Positions 17,073 through 27,402 of a stretch of DNA of 64,000 nt are shown piece by piece. Each line of letters begins with the position of its first letter. Position 1 is the first letter of the stretch. The stretch comes from Candidatus Hydrogenedentota bacterium (GTDB taxonomy: Bacteria > Hydrogenedentota > Hydrogenedentia > Hydrogenedentales > JAGMZX01). The notes beneath the pieces were generated by a model. It worked only from the letters and a program-made list of their open reading frames with translations. It did not search any database and was not told where the DNA came from. Location of the stretch: NCBI GenBank assembly GCA_029556545.1, contig JAKQEQ010000069.1, positions 29,558-93,557 on the forward strand, written 5' to 3'. The position numbers and the translations under genes are program-made.

Positions 17073-18420
17073 CCCGGGCCGCCTCGCGGCGCTCGCCGAT
17101 CAATGTCCCCTCGAGCCAGTGGCCCGCGTAGCCGGTGACGCGCACCGCGACAAGGTCGCCGATCTCGAGGTGCTCACCCCGGACGCTGATCGCGCGATAG
17201 CCGTCGGTGCGGCCGTTCATCACGTGCCGCTTGCGCGGGTGCGCCCCGTCGATGAGCACCTCTTGCGTCGCGCCGACGAGCGCCCGCTGGCTCTCTTCGT
17301 TGATGCGTTCCTGCAGCGCGATAACGCGCGCAAGGCGTTCCTCCTTCGCCTCCCGGGGCACGTCGTCCGGGAGGTCCGCGACAGGCGTGCCGGGGCGCGG
17401 GGAATACTTGAACGGATAGACCTGGCTGAACCGCGCCTGTTCGAGGCAATACAGGGTGCGCTCGAAATCCGCCTCCGTTTCGGTCGGAAAGCCGACGATG
17501 AGGTCCGTGGTAACCTCAACGCCCGGCGCGACCGACCGCAGATACCGCACCTTTGCGAGGTACTCGTCCAGCGTATGATTCCGCCGCATGATCTCGAGGA
17601 TGCGGTCCGAACCGGCCTGGAAGGGAAGATGGAGATGCTTGCAGATGCGCTTGCGCGACGCCATCAGGTCCGACAAGGCTTTGTTCCAGTCCTTCGGATG
17701 CGGCGCGGTGAAACGGATGCGTTCGAGGCCGTCGACCTGTGAGAGGTCGTCGAGCAACTGGTGGAAGCGGTAGTCGCGCGAAGCCTGATACGAATTGACG
17801 TTCTGCCCGAGCAGCCAGATTTCCTTAGCGCCGCGCGCCACCAGGCTCCGCGCCTCGCGCAAGATATTCTCCGCCTCGCGGCTCACCTCGCGGCCCCGCG
17901 TGTGCGGCACGATGCAGAACGCGCACATGTTGTTGCAGCCCTTCGTGATGGCGACGTACGCCTTCACGCCGTCCACGTGGCCGCGCTCGACCCACTCCTC
18001 CGGGATGAAGTTCTGTATCTTCCGCTCGCGCGGCAGCCACTGGGTCGCGCAGACGCGCTCGCCGCGCTTGACCGCCGCGATCATCTCCGGCAGCCGGAAC
18101 AGGTTGTCCGGGCCGAACACGAGGTCCAGCGTCTTCTCGCGTTCGAGAAGCCGCTCGCCCTCCTGCTGCGCCACGCAACCCGCCACACCGATGATCAGGT
18201 CTGGGCGCGCCGCCTTCCGCCGCCGCAGCGCCCCGAGCAGGCTGTAGACCTTATTCTCGGGGTTATGCCGCACCGAACACGTGTTCATGAGGACCAGCGA
18301 CGCGTCCTCAGGCGAGTCCGCGATGTCGTAACCGATTTCGCGCAGGAGGTCCATCATGCGGAAGCTGTCATGCTCGTTCATCTGACAGCCGAAGGTCTTA
18401 ATATAGGCTTTTTCCGGCAT
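17053..18420 (-). CDS. miaB: tRNA-2-methylthio-N6-dimethylallyladenosine synthase
   Basis: 455 residues from ATG 18420; the frame stays open to 18546 but MPEKAYIKTFGCQMNEHD is the family start. The three N-terminal cluster cysteines (TFGCQMN, MNTCSVR, VAGCVAQQ) and the radical SAM motif CNNMCAFC are intact, so both [4Fe-4S] clusters should form. The C-terminal TRAM domain, including DLVAVRVTGYAGHWLEGTLIGE, binds tRNA. The enzyme adds a methylthio group to i6A37 of tRNAs reading UNN codons. A second methylthiotransferase (rimO) lies at 47818. A candidate promoter is at 18517-18546. Confidence 0.95.
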   Translation of the reverse strand: MPEKAYIKTFGCQMNEHDSFRMMDLLREIGYDIADSPEDASLVLMNTCSVRHNPENKVYSLLGALRRRKAARPDLIIGVAGCVAQQEGERLLEREKTLDLVFGPDNLFRLPEMIAAVKRGERVCATQWLPRERKIQNFIPEEWVERGHVDGVKAYVAITKGCNNMCAFCIVPHTRGREVSREAENILREARSLVARGAKEIWLLGQNVNSYQASRDYRFHQLLDDLSQVDGLERIRFTAPHPKDWNKALSDLMASRKRICKHLHLPFQAGSDRILEIMRRNHTLDEYLAKVRYLRSVAPGVEVTTDLIVGFPTETEADFERTLYCLEQARFSQVYPFKYSPRPGTPVADLPDDVPREAKEERLARVIALQERINEESQRALVGATQEVLIDGAHPRKRHVMNGRTDGYRAISVRGEHLEIGDLVAVRVTGYAGHWLEGTLIGERREAARATCPVC

Positions 18421-18516
18421 CGCGTCGGTTCCACGGCGGGACTGATTCGGGAGTGCGCCAAGCGAGCGCTGTCTCACGGAAACCGGGGCGTCTCGTCCCG
18501 GCCTTCTCACGCGATC

Positions 18517-18546
18517 AGTATACCATCCCTCCACGCGGCCCGGCAA
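18517..18546 (-). promoter_or_regulatory. Candidate sigma-70 promoter for miaB
   Basis: On the minus strand TTGCCG (18546-18541) and TATACT (18522-18517) are separated by 18 bp. Transcription would start about 90 nt before the miaB ATG. Confidence 0.4.
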
Positions 18547-18573
18547 AGGGCGGCGCGACAGCGCCTCCCCTTC

Positions 18574-19509
18574 CTACGAGGCCCGCCCTCGCACACGCAC
18601 CTCAATCACTATCACAACGTCCCCTTTGCTCTCTTCGTCCGAGTCGATCGGTTCCACGTATTTCCTTACGCGGATGCGCCGTTGACCGTTGTGTACGCGC
18701 GTCCGCCGGCCGCGCGCCCCCCCTCTCCCGCCCGCCTCACGCGCCCCGCGCCTTGGCCGAATGCGGCGCAACCGGCCCGGCGCCCTCACTTCGCCGTCGT
18801 CGGTTTCGCGGTCCGTCGCGGCGGCGGCCACGTCCCGGGCCTGTTGTTCGAGTTCTTGAAGCAATGTTTCCGCTTCCATAAGCCGCTGTTCAGGCGCGGC
18901 GGTCTCGTCCACGACCCGAATCGCCAACCCGCGATCGACCGTGGGCAGCGGCGGCGAGGCCATGTCTTCCTCGCGCGAGATCTCGTCGATGAGACTATCG
19001 AGCGACTTCAGCGTTTGCGATGCATCCCCCAGTTCTTCCTCGCCGAAAAGCGCCGCGGTCCGTTCCACCGGCCTCGCTTCACGTTCGATGACTTCGTCGC
19101 CGTCGGCGAGCGTTCCGAACGCCGTGCTCCACGCGTTATCCCAAGGTGGCGGCGACTCCGCCGGAGTTTCGGACGCCTCCGCGGTTCGCGCCGTGGACGA
19201 CACTTCTCGCGTCAGGTCCGCAATCAATTCGCGCAGCGCATCCGCGGACCGCGACCGCGCGGAAGACGGCGCGGCGGTCGGCGGCATCGTCCCCTCGGAG
19301 AAGGCGGTCCGGTCCTTGGCGGGGCGTGTCAGCCCGGTCATCTGAATGAATTCAAGGTCTGTTGCGGAGTGCCGGCCAGGTATACCGCTGAGACACCGGC
19401 TATCCGTCAACCGCTCGTGCAGCGCGAGATCGATCGCGTCGATCCGTTCCTGGACGGCGCTGCTCTCCCAGCGCTCGCGCGCGGCCCGCGTTGTCCGGTT
19501 CATGGCCAT
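18574..19509 (-). CDS. Unknown protein co-encoded with ExeA-like ATPase
   Basis: 311 residues; ATG 19509 lies one base after the TGA of the ATPase gene, so the two are coupled. The protein has no membrane segment. Its middle is acidic and helical (SADALRELIADLTREV, SLDSLIDEISREED, LMEAETLLQELEQQARDVAAAA) and suggests a coiled coil near residues 215-245. It ends with a very basic Arg/Gly-rich stretch before a short VVIVIEVRVRGRAS. No family is recognised. By position it may be an adaptor or regulator for the ATPase. A longer open frame on the opposite strand is a GC-driven shadow. Confidence 0.6.
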   Translation of the reverse strand: MAMNRTTRAARERWESSAVQERIDAIDLALHERLTDSRCLSGIPGRHSATDLEFIQMTGLTRPAKDRTAFSEGTMPPTAAPSSARSRSADALRELIADLTREVSSTARTAEASETPAESPPPWDNAWSTAFGTLADGDEVIEREARPVERTAALFGEEELGDASQTLKSLDSLIDEISREEDMASPPLPTVDRGLAIRVVDETAAPEQRLMEAETLLQELEQQARDVAAAATDRETDDGEVRAPGRLRRIRPRRGAREAGGRGGARGRRTRVHNGQRRIRVRKYVEPIDSDEESKGDVVIVIEVRVRGRAS

Positions 19510-19510
19510 C

Positions 19511-20530
19511 TCAGCGCGGCCCTTGTCGCGACCGGGCGCCGCGCAGCAGGAGTTGCGTGGCCCGCTGATCGCGCGACCAGCGGTCCCATTGCGCGTCATC
19601 GCCCGCATCGTTCGCGGGTTCGAAAGACTTCGCGGCCGGGGCGCGCCCCTTGAACTCTTCCATCACGGCCGCGGCGACCCGCGCCCGCTTATCCGGATTG
19701 GGAACGGTCGTCTTCTCGATAGTGTGCAAGATTAGGTCGGGGTTCACGCGGCGCGCGTTGAGCTGCGCGGCAAGGAGCAGCGCGTTGCGACACAGCGTGA
19801 CGATAAGCCGGGGGTTCCCTTCGGCGTAGGCGTGAATTGCCCGCAGCGCCGCTTCGTCGAACTCCGGCCCCGCGCCGGGCCGCGCGCCCGCGCATTCGAG
19901 CCGATACTCGATGAACCGCCGCATCTCCTCGAAATGGATGGGCTGGAGGGTGTAGCTCATGTCGATCCGCTGCTCGAAGTTGGGCGCCGCGCGCAATACC
20001 CGCACCCACTCGATCTGGGCGAACAGGACCAGGTTGAGCAGTTTGTGTTGCTGGGTCTCGATATTCTGGATCAGGCGCAGCAATTCGATCTGCCCGCGCT
20101 TGTTCAGGTTCTGGCTGTCGTCGATAATGAGCGTGTTGATCTGGTCCCGGTGCGCCAGGAGATACTGGTACAGCGCATCCATGCCGGCGCCTATCGAGGG
20201 CGTCTCGCTCCGCAGACCGAACTGCGTCACAATCGCGTCCAACAGCGCGAGACTCGTCCACGAGGGAATGGGCGAACCGACCACCGCCGTGTTGTAGCGC
20301 CGGGGATCGGCTCGCATCCCGACAAGCAGCTTGCGCAACAGGGTCGTCTTGCCGGTTCCATATCCCCCCAGGACCACCGCGATGCCCTGACGGGAGTCAA
20401 TGCTGTTCCAGAGGCGGAAAAGACACTCCTTGTGCTCCCGCGTCGCATAGAAATAGGCCGGATCCGCCGTCGGCGCGAAGGGCTGCTCGCGCAGACCGAA
20501 TGGTGTCAGATATGTCTGGGACTCGTCCAT
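19511..20530 (-). CDS. ExeA/GspA-like AAA ATPase
   Basis: 339 residues from ATG 20530. MDESQTYLTPFGLREQPFAPTADPAYFY is the standard opening of ExeA/GspA ATPases ('FGL...PF....DP.y...s..h'). Walker A GGYGTGKTT and Walker B NTLIIDDSQNLN are intact, with the sensor region RAAPNFEQRID and the winged-helix part GNPRLIVTLCRNALLLAA. Relatives assemble type II secretion pores with a peptidoglycan-binding domain, or act in MSHA pili or transposition (TniB). Here the peptidoglycan-binding domain is absent, and the partner gene at 18574 is unknown. It is divergent from the FHA-HD-GYP gene. Confidence 0.8.
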   Translation of the reverse strand: MDESQTYLTPFGLREQPFAPTADPAYFYATREHKECLFRLWNSIDSRQGIAVVLGGYGTGKTTLLRKLLVGMRADPRRYNTAVVGSPIPSWTSLALLDAIVTQFGLRSETPSIGAGMDALYQYLLAHRDQINTLIIDDSQNLNKRGQIELLRLIQNIETQQHKLLNLVLFAQIEWVRVLRAAPNFEQRIDMSYTLQPIHFEEMRRFIEYRLECAGARPGAGPEFDEAALRAIHAYAEGNPRLIVTLCRNALLLAAQLNARRVNPDLILHTIEKTTVPNPDKRARVAAAVMEEFKGRAPAAKSFEPANDAGDDAQWDRWSRDQRATQLLLRGARSRQGPR

Positions 20531-20745
20531 GCACTGGAGCCGCGCCGCCATCAAACCCGCCGCGAGGTCTGCGCGCCGCTGTTTCGCCGGGAAGATCAGC
20601 CGACGGCCTCTTGTTTTCTCTCGGCAATTCTCATTCTAGTCGAGTTCTTCATTTCTGTCAACAGATTAGCGGCGTTCCGCGCCGTTGCATGGAGGTAGGG
20701 ACGGTATGGACAACCCCATCGGCTATGCGCTTTTGCTGCCGGTTC

Positions 20746-20775
20746 TTGGTTTCCCGTTTCCTTGCATGGTATAAC
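20746..20775 (+). promoter_or_regulatory. Candidate sigma-70 promoter for FHA-HD-GYP gene
   Basis: TTGGTT (20746-20751) and TATAAC (20770-20775) are spaced by 18 bp, placing the start of transcription about 35 nt upstream of the ATG at 20818. Confidence 0.5.
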
Positions 20776-20817
20776 TTCACCGAGTTTCAGCCTGCGTTTG
20801 ACTGGAGCATGGACCAC

Positions 20818-22530
20818 ATGGCGCAAGAACAACTGGTTGCCCTGACCGGCCCTGAAGCGGGGAAGGCCTTCCCAATCAACGGTGCCCTGACCATCGGGAG
20901 AAATCCGGACAGTTCGGTGCAACTCGAGGACCTTCAGGTCTCGCGCCGCCACGCCAAGATCGAGCAGACCGACCGCGGAACCATCCTCCGAGACCTCGGC
21001 AGCGGCAACGGGACCTACGTCGGCAACCGTCGCATCCTCGAATATCGGCTGTCCCATGGGGACGTCATCCGGATTGGCGAACAGGAATTCCGCTATGAAG
21101 GCGCCGTGACGCGGGACGCCGCGGAGCCCAAGGTGGACAGCGGCGTGCGCTTCGAGACAGGCGGCAACAAGCAGGTGTCGGCGAGCAGCGCGGACCATCT
21201 CTTCGAGACCTTCTTCCAGGCGCCGCGCGAGGCGCCCAGTCAGGAGCAACTGCGGGAAGCGCAGCAGCGGCTTCAGGCGGTATACGCCGCAAACCAGGTG
21301 ATTACGAGCGAGCGCGACCTGCACCGCGTTTTCGCAGTTATCATGGACCAGATTTTCGGCCTGGTTCCCGCCCACAACGGCGTGATCCTCCTGCGCGACA
21401 AGGACAGCGGCGAACTGGTGACGGAATACGTCAAGACCGGCCGCGCCGCCGCTGAAGTCGTCATAAGTTCATCCATCGTCCAGCGGGCCGCGGAGCGGGG
21501 CGAGGCGGTTATCACCCGCGACGCGGCGGACGATTCCCGCTTTGAGGCCGGCATGAGCATCATCGCCCAGAACATCTCGTCCGCCATGTGCGCGCCCCTG
21601 CGGCACCAGGACGAGACGCTCGGGGTGATCTACGTCGATACCCGCGGCACGACCAACGCCTTCGTCCAGAGTGACCTGCAACTGCTCGTCGCCCTGGCGG
21701 GCCCGGCGGCCAGCGCCATCAAGAACGCCCAGTACGTCCACATGCTGGAGAAGGCTTACGCGGACACCCTCGTCGTCCTCGCCGACACCATCGAGATGCG
21801 GGACAAATACACCGTGGGCCACACGTGGCGCGTCACCAATTTCGCCATGGCCATTGCGCGGGAAATCGGGTGGAGCGAAGAGAAAATCCGAGAATGCGAA
21901 ATGGGCGGCGTGCTGCACGATATCGGCAAGATCGCTATCGAGGACGCCATCCTCGGGAAGCCGGGCCGCCTTACCGAAGAGGAATTCGCAAAGATCAAGG
22001 TGCATCCCGAGCGCGGCGCGCGGCTGTTGCAGGACGTCGAGCGCCTGCACCCGCTGATCCCGTATTGCCTGTACCATCATGAGCGCTATGACGGGCACGG
22101 CTACCCTTACGGACTATCCGGCGAGGAGATTCCCATCGAGGGACGCGTAGTCGCCGTGGCCGATACGTTCGACGCGCTCACGAGCAACCGCCCTTACCGC
22201 AAGGGGCTTGACCCCGATTTCGCGCTTGGCGAGATCGAGAAGGGGCGGAGCACGCAGTTCGATCCCGAGGTAGTGGATGCCTTTGTCCGCGCCTATCGCG
22301 CCGGCGGCATCAACCGTGTGTTGCAGGACTTCCTGAAAAAGGACGAGAAGAGCATCGTCTGTCCCTTCTGTAGCACTTATATCCAGGTACCGGACGGCAC
22401 GCAGGCGGGCGACAAGTTCGACTGTGGCGTCTGCCATCGGCGTATCGGGTTGCGAGAACAGAACGGCGCGTACTTCGGCGAACTCATGCCCCAGAGCAGC
22501 GCGATGATGCAGCCCCACCTCAACGCGTAA
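20818..22530 (+). CDS. FHA-GAF-HD-GYP signalling protein with C-terminal zinc ribbon
   Basis: 570 residues; ATG 20818 is preferred over ATG 20809 because GGAG lies 11 nt before it. Residues 1-100 are an FHA domain (TIGRNPDSSVQLEDLQVSRRHA, GSGNGTYVGNRRI), which reads phosphothreonine. A GAF domain follows (about 145-300). An HD-GYP domain (about 310-495) has HDIGK near 367, HHERYDGHGYPYGLSGEEIP and the metal-binding VADTFDALTSNRPYR, and should hydrolyse cyclic di-GMP. The C-terminus has a CPFC...CGVC ribbon. This links Ser/Thr kinase signalling to c-di-GMP turnover. It is soluble, with no membrane segment. Confidence 0.9.
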   Translation: MAQEQLVALTGPEAGKAFPINGALTIGRNPDSSVQLEDLQVSRRHAKIEQTDRGTILRDLGSGNGTYVGNRRILEYRLSHGDVIRIGEQEFRYEGAVTRDAAEPKVDSGVRFETGGNKQVSASSADHLFETFFQAPREAPSQEQLREAQQRLQAVYAANQVITSERDLHRVFAVIMDQIFGLVPAHNGVILLRDKDSGELVTEYVKTGRAAAEVVISSSIVQRAAERGEAVITRDAADDSRFEAGMSIIAQNISSAMCAPLRHQDETLGVIYVDTRGTTNAFVQSDLQLLVALAGPAASAIKNAQYVHMLEKAYADTLVVLADTIEMRDKYTVGHTWRVTNFAMAIAREIGWSEEKIRECEMGGVLHDIGKIAIEDAILGKPGRLTEEEFAKIKVHPERGARLLQDVERLHPLIPYCLYHHERYDGHGYPYGLSGEEIPIEGRVVAVADTFDALTSNRPYRKGLDPDFALGEIEKGRSTQFDPEVVDAFVRAYRAGGINRVLQDFLKKDEKSIVCPFCSTYIQVPDGTQAGDKFDCGVCHRRIGLREQNGAYFGELMPQSSAMMQPHLNA

Positions 22531-22569
22531 GGACGCGCATGCTCGTGGATTCCTCGGCTGGCCGTATGC

Positions 22570-22601
22570 GCCACGTACGTGGCACGGGCATCTTGCCCGT
22601 G
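22570..22601. terminator. Palindromic repeats between convergent genes
   Basis: A perfect 14-bp palindrome (GCCACGTACGTGGC, 22570-22583) adjoins a hairpin CACGGGC-atctt-GCCCGTG (22583-22601). A related arm, GGGCGGTGACGCCC, follows near 22614. Located between two converging genes, they may act as bidirectional terminators. No T-run is present. Confidence 0.45.
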
Positions 22602-22637
22602 ATGACAGACCAAGGGCGGTGACGCCCGTGCCACCCT

Positions 22638-23567
22638 TTATCGCACCGTCACGCGCCATTCGCAACGATAATAGCCGGCTCTTGTCCCGCCTTGCGGCAT
22701 GCGGGCCACGCACTCGACTTTATAGACGCCGGGCTGATCGAAACGGTGACTGTATCGCGTCCCTGTACCGACGGACGCCCCGCCCAGCCGCCATTCGTAG
22801 TCCCCGTAGCCGGTCGGTCCCTCGCACGTGAGGGTGGTCCCCACGGCAACCGTCGTCTCCTGCGCCGGATAAGTCCGCACCGTTGACGCACCGCTCCACG
22901 GAATCGCAGGGGTACCCTGCCCGCGGCGCGCCTCCAGGCGCACCCGTAATTCCCCGGGCTGATCCAGGACGTGACGCAAGCGGCTCTCGCCGATGCCTTC
23001 GAGCACCTCGCGGTCGTTGACGCGCCACGAATACCAGGTATCCGATCTCAACTCGGCGAAATCCAGATCCAGCACCTGGCCTTCATAATAATATGGCGGC
23101 AGCGCCTTCGATACCACGGTATAGCCGCCGCTCGACGTGCCCGGAGGCAACCCCGCCATCTCGTGTTCGAGGGTGACGATCACGCGCGCGCGCCGCTCCT
23201 CCTTGCCGACGCGAAACACCAGGTCGTAGGTCCCGCGCTCCGTGTTGCCGGGTCGGGCGCGCAGCACGACCTGCCCCGGTTCCCCGGCCGATTTCAGTAT
23301 CTCGAACATCCAGCCGTAGCCGCCGGCAATCTCCGCCTTGATCTCCGACGCGGGAACGGGAACGCTGCTCCGGGTCACGCTAAATCGGACCTCGCCGACC
23401 GTGGAAGGAAAAATCACCTCGACTGGGCTCACATGTAAGGCGCCTAGGGGCGGCGCCGGCTCGATACGCACGACTTCCGCGGCCCCTGCGCCGAGGCAGG
23501 CGGCCAGCGCGCAACACCACAGAACCGTGATCCCGCTGCGATGCCCTCGATTTCCAGCTGTGTTCAT
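22638..23567 (-). CDS. Secreted protein with PKD/Ig-like C-terminal domain
   Basis: 309 residues from ATG 23567; ATG 23582 is an alternative. The leader ITVLWCCALAACLGAGAAE is a signal peptide. The N-terminal domain (SPVEVIFPSTVGEVRFSVTR... GTYDLVFRVGKEERRARVIVTLEHE) looks like a beta-sandwich, followed by AELRSDTWYSWRVNDREVLEG and a C-terminal PKD-type domain (GYGDYEWRLGGASVGTGTRYSHRFDQPGVYKVEC). No catalytic motif is visible. Probably an extracellular adhesion or structural protein. The divergent neighbour at 23827 is also exported. Confidence 0.75.
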   Translation of the reverse strand: MNTAGNRGHRSGITVLWCCALAACLGAGAAEVVRIEPAPPLGALHVSPVEVIFPSTVGEVRFSVTRSSVPVPASEIKAEIAGGYGWMFEILKSAGEPGQVVLRARPGNTERGTYDLVFRVGKEERRARVIVTLEHEMAGLPPGTSSGGYTVVSKALPPYYYEGQVLDLDFAELRSDTWYSWRVNDREVLEGIGESRLRHVLDQPGELRVRLEARRGQGTPAIPWSGASTVRTYPAQETTVAVGTTLTCEGPTGYGDYEWRLGGASVGTGTRYSHRFDQPGVYKVECVARMPQGGTRAGYYRCEWRVTVR

Positions 23568-23826
23568 GGCATTCCACTCCATCTATCGAGACCCTGTCGC
23601 GCGCCGCGCCGTCCCGGCGGGCAAAGCACGGTGCGTCCCGGGCGTCGACGTTCTTCAGCCTGCCTATACAAACACCCCGAGGCGCGCATGCGCTTCCTTC
23701 CTTGATCCGCCCTCTCCGACGGAGGTTCCCGGCAAGAACCTTCACCGGCCCCGCCCGATGCAACGCGCGCCTCCGTCTATGTTACACTCGATGCCGCGCG
23801 CTATTGCGCCGACATGGAGCATTCCC

Positions 23827-24381
23827 ATGTACGCCTCAATTCCAGCATCCAATCGCCGACCACGCATCAAGGCCGGCGCGGTCCTGGCGCTGGGCCTTGC
23901 GCTAATCATATACGCGCCCGGTTGCGCGAAGGACTTGCAGCCCACGCCGTCGCCCACCGCCCCTGTCACCCTTGAAACGCCGCAGGGGCCGACGCCGCAC
24001 GCAGGCGGCTTCGCCACGCCGCGCCAGACCCTCGACACGCTCCAGGCGGCCGTACACGCGAGAGATCTCGGGCGCGTCGCGAGCGCCTTCACCGCCGCCT
24101 TTCGCCCGCAAATCGATCAATGGGTGCGGGACGCCGGCGCGGACACGGTACTGGACTTTTTGCGCCAGGGCCTCGACGCGCGCCCCAGAATCGAGGAATA
24201 CGTCATTGTGGCGCACCAACCGCCCCACGGCGTGCAATGGACCGTCGTAACGGACAACTGGCCCGAGGCCGCCGCCGCCTATGATGCCGCTCTGCGAGAT
24301 TATGGCGCCTCTGTGGAACTGTTCCACGCCGGTCTCCCTTGGCGGTGTGAACAGGAGGGGTGGCTGCTGACCGCGTGGTAA
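23827..24381 (+). CDS. Small lipoprotein of unknown function
   Basis: 184 residues from ATG 23827. AVLALGLALIIYAPGC gives a plausible lipobox with acylated Cys, followed by a Thr/Pro-rich linker (DLQPTPSPTAPVTLETPQGP). The rest resembles small NTF2/SnoaL-like periplasmic domains (TPRQTLDTLQAAVHARDLGRVASAFTAAFRPQIDQWV ... WRCEQEGWLLTAW); that comparison is weak. It lies 84 bp upstream of the sigma-54 activator gene on the same strand. Confidence 0.65.
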   Translation: MYASIPASNRRPRIKAGAVLALGLALIIYAPGCAKDLQPTPSPTAPVTLETPQGPTPHAGGFATPRQTLDTLQAAVHARDLGRVASAFTAAFRPQIDQWVRDAGADTVLDFLRQGLDARPRIEEYVIVAHQPPHGVQWTVVTDNWPEAAAAYDAALRDYGASVELFHAGLPWRCEQEGWLLTAW

Positions 24382-24426
24382 TTCGGCCCCGCGATTACTC
24401 GTTTTCGGTCCGGAATCTCGCCACCC

Positions 24427-24455
24427 TTGTCTTGCCTGCTTCGTCTTGATACAAT
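24427..24455 (+). promoter_or_regulatory. Strong candidate sigma-70 promoter, near-leaderless start
   Basis: TTGTCT (24427-24432), a 17-bp spacer and TACAAT (24450-24455). Transcription would begin near 24462, only about 4 nt before ATG 24466, and no Shine-Dalgarno sequence precedes that ATG. The mRNA may be leaderless. Confidence 0.5.
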
Positions 24456-24465
24456 ACGCAACACC

Positions 24466-25872
<1,407 letters not shown>

Positions 25873-25963
25873 TCTCCGGTCCGGCCATTCCCCCGAGAAA
25901 CACCGAGCCGCCGATCCCTTCGACCGGCGGCCCGGAAAAAGCCTGACTATTTCGCTGATCCGC

Positions 25964-27208
25964 TTACTTCTTGCGACGGATGCTCACCGCGCCGGCAAAC
26001 GCACACAATCCCGCGAGCAACGCAACACCGATGCCGCCCGCGACGGGCAGTTCCGTGACCACTTGCAGATAGAACGGCGCGGAACCCGCCTCGACCACCG
26101 CTTTCGTGCCGTCATCATAGGTGATCACGACCTTGTACCAACCCCCGTTCTGCAATTCCACCGGATCGAAGACCAGCGAGGAGCCGATCTCATCGGGAAT
26201 CTCGACGAAGGCCGTGCCTTCCGAGTTCAGCCGGCTCCACTGATAAGTGAGCGCCGTAATCCCCTGCACCACGCGCGCGCGCAACTCGACGCGCGACCCC
26301 ACCTGGACCGGCGTCGTGCCGAGAATCCGCACCAATTCACCCTCCCCTTCGCCTTCGCCTTCGCCTTCGCCTTCACCTTCGCCTTCGCCTTCCGCGCCGG
26401 GCTGCAGCGGGTCCAACACCGCGTCGATATAGTCTTCCGCGGTCTTCGCGAGCGCGTACAGGTCATATTCCTGCCGATTCGTGAAGCCGTCGCCGTCCGC
26501 GTCGCCGTCAGGGCTCAAAGCCCCAGGCGGGACCGTGTTGGTGAAGGCTGCGGGGTCTGTAGGCAGGATGGCCAACTTCAGCGCCGCATTCACGACCCCT
26601 CCCAGCCAGATTACCGTAGCCACCGAGTCTTCATCGCCAATCGTGGCGTAGGTGGAGACTACCTTGACCAAGTTCGTAAGGAGGACGGTAATCTTATCTT
26701 TCTGCACCTGAGTCAACAGTGGAAGTTCCTGCTCGGCAAGTTCCACGTCGATGAGGTTGAACGCGATGGTGAGAACGGCGGGACTGAGCAATATCCCTCC
26801 CACAGCCGTGAAGTTTGCCTCGTTGGCCGTCGCTACCGACGCCGCCGTGACGCCCGCTACAGTCTGGCCCGGGAGCGTGCCCGAGGCAAGACCGGTATAG
26901 GCAGTGGGGTTGTTGATCAGTTCGTCGATTACTCCGAACTCGAACGCGCCGTCCAACATGCCGTTGGGGTGCGGCAGGTCTTCCCCTTCTCCCGGGGGCC
27001 CTCCGTTGAAATCGGCCACCGCGCACGCGAAGGCCTCGATGAGCCCGACCGTGTCCCCGAGCAGCGCCACCAACGGCAACAAATCGGGGTCACCGGTCAA
27101 GGCAACCATGTCGTCCATGAGTTGGCACGTGTTCTGGCCTTGCGCATACACCGGGCCCGTGAACATCATGCTTGCCCCTACGGCACACAACACAAGAAGC
27201 TTTTTCAT
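25964..27208 (-). CDS. Surface protein with EF-hand-like motif, Gly-Glu stalk and C-terminal sorting tail
   Basis: 414 residues with a signal peptide MKKLLVLCAVGASMMFTGPVYA. A helical N-terminal domain is followed by a calcium-loop motif (SPDGDADGDGFTNRQEYD, about residue 232), as in dockerin or type-3-thrombospondin repeats. Then comes a (Gly-Glu)n stalk (about 271-289) and an Ig-like domain (TPVQVGSRVELRARVV ... GGWYKVVITYDDG). The tail LPVAGGIGVALLAGLCAFAGA followed by SIRRKK is a PEP-CTERM-like sorting signal: short motif, membrane helix, basic end. The protein is probably processed and displayed on the cell surface. Its ligand is unknown. Confidence 0.8.
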   Translation of the reverse strand: MKKLLVLCAVGASMMFTGPVYAQGQNTCQLMDDMVALTGDPDLLPLVALLGDTVGLIEAFACAVADFNGGPPGEGEDLPHPNGMLDGAFEFGVIDELINNPTAYTGLASGTLPGQTVAGVTAASVATANEANFTAVGGILLSPAVLTIAFNLIDVELAEQELPLLTQVQKDKITVLLTNLVKVVSTYATIGDEDSVATVIWLGGVVNAALKLAILPTDPAAFTNTVPPGALSPDGDADGDGFTNRQEYDLYALAKTAEDYIDAVLDPLQPGAEGEGEGEGEGEGEGEGEGELVRILGTTPVQVGSRVELRARVVQGITALTYQWSRLNSEGTAFVEIPDEIGSSLVFDPVELQNGGWYKVVITYDDGTKAVVEAGSAPFYLQVVTELPVAGGIGVALLAGLCAFAGAVSIRRKK

Positions 27209-27372
27209 GACTCATGTTCCTTCTTGCCGCGGATCACGCGGCATCGCGGTCACTCGGCCCGCAGCCTTTGACCCAGCCTCACACTATAAAGCCTCGTCTC
27301 CTCCGGTCGCCTGAGGGCCTCTTCCCAGATATACACTTACTCCGACGAGAGACCTTCAACGCCGACACCCTA

Positions 27373-27402
27373 ATCGTAAGCTAAGCACCCTCTCTCTGTC
27401 AA
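27373..27402 (-). promoter_or_regulatory. Candidate sigma-70 promoter of the stalk protein gene
   Basis: On the minus strand TTGACA (27402-27397), an 18-bp spacer and TACGAT (27378-27373). The local sequence is AT-rich. It implies a 5' leader of about 160 nt before ATG 27208. Confidence 0.45.

Noticed and set aside
17761-19653. 630-codon open frame on the plus strand
   Set aside because: It runs antisense through miaB and the ATPase partner gene, both of which have ribosomal-operon-like spacing or clear motifs; its product is Arg/His-rich.
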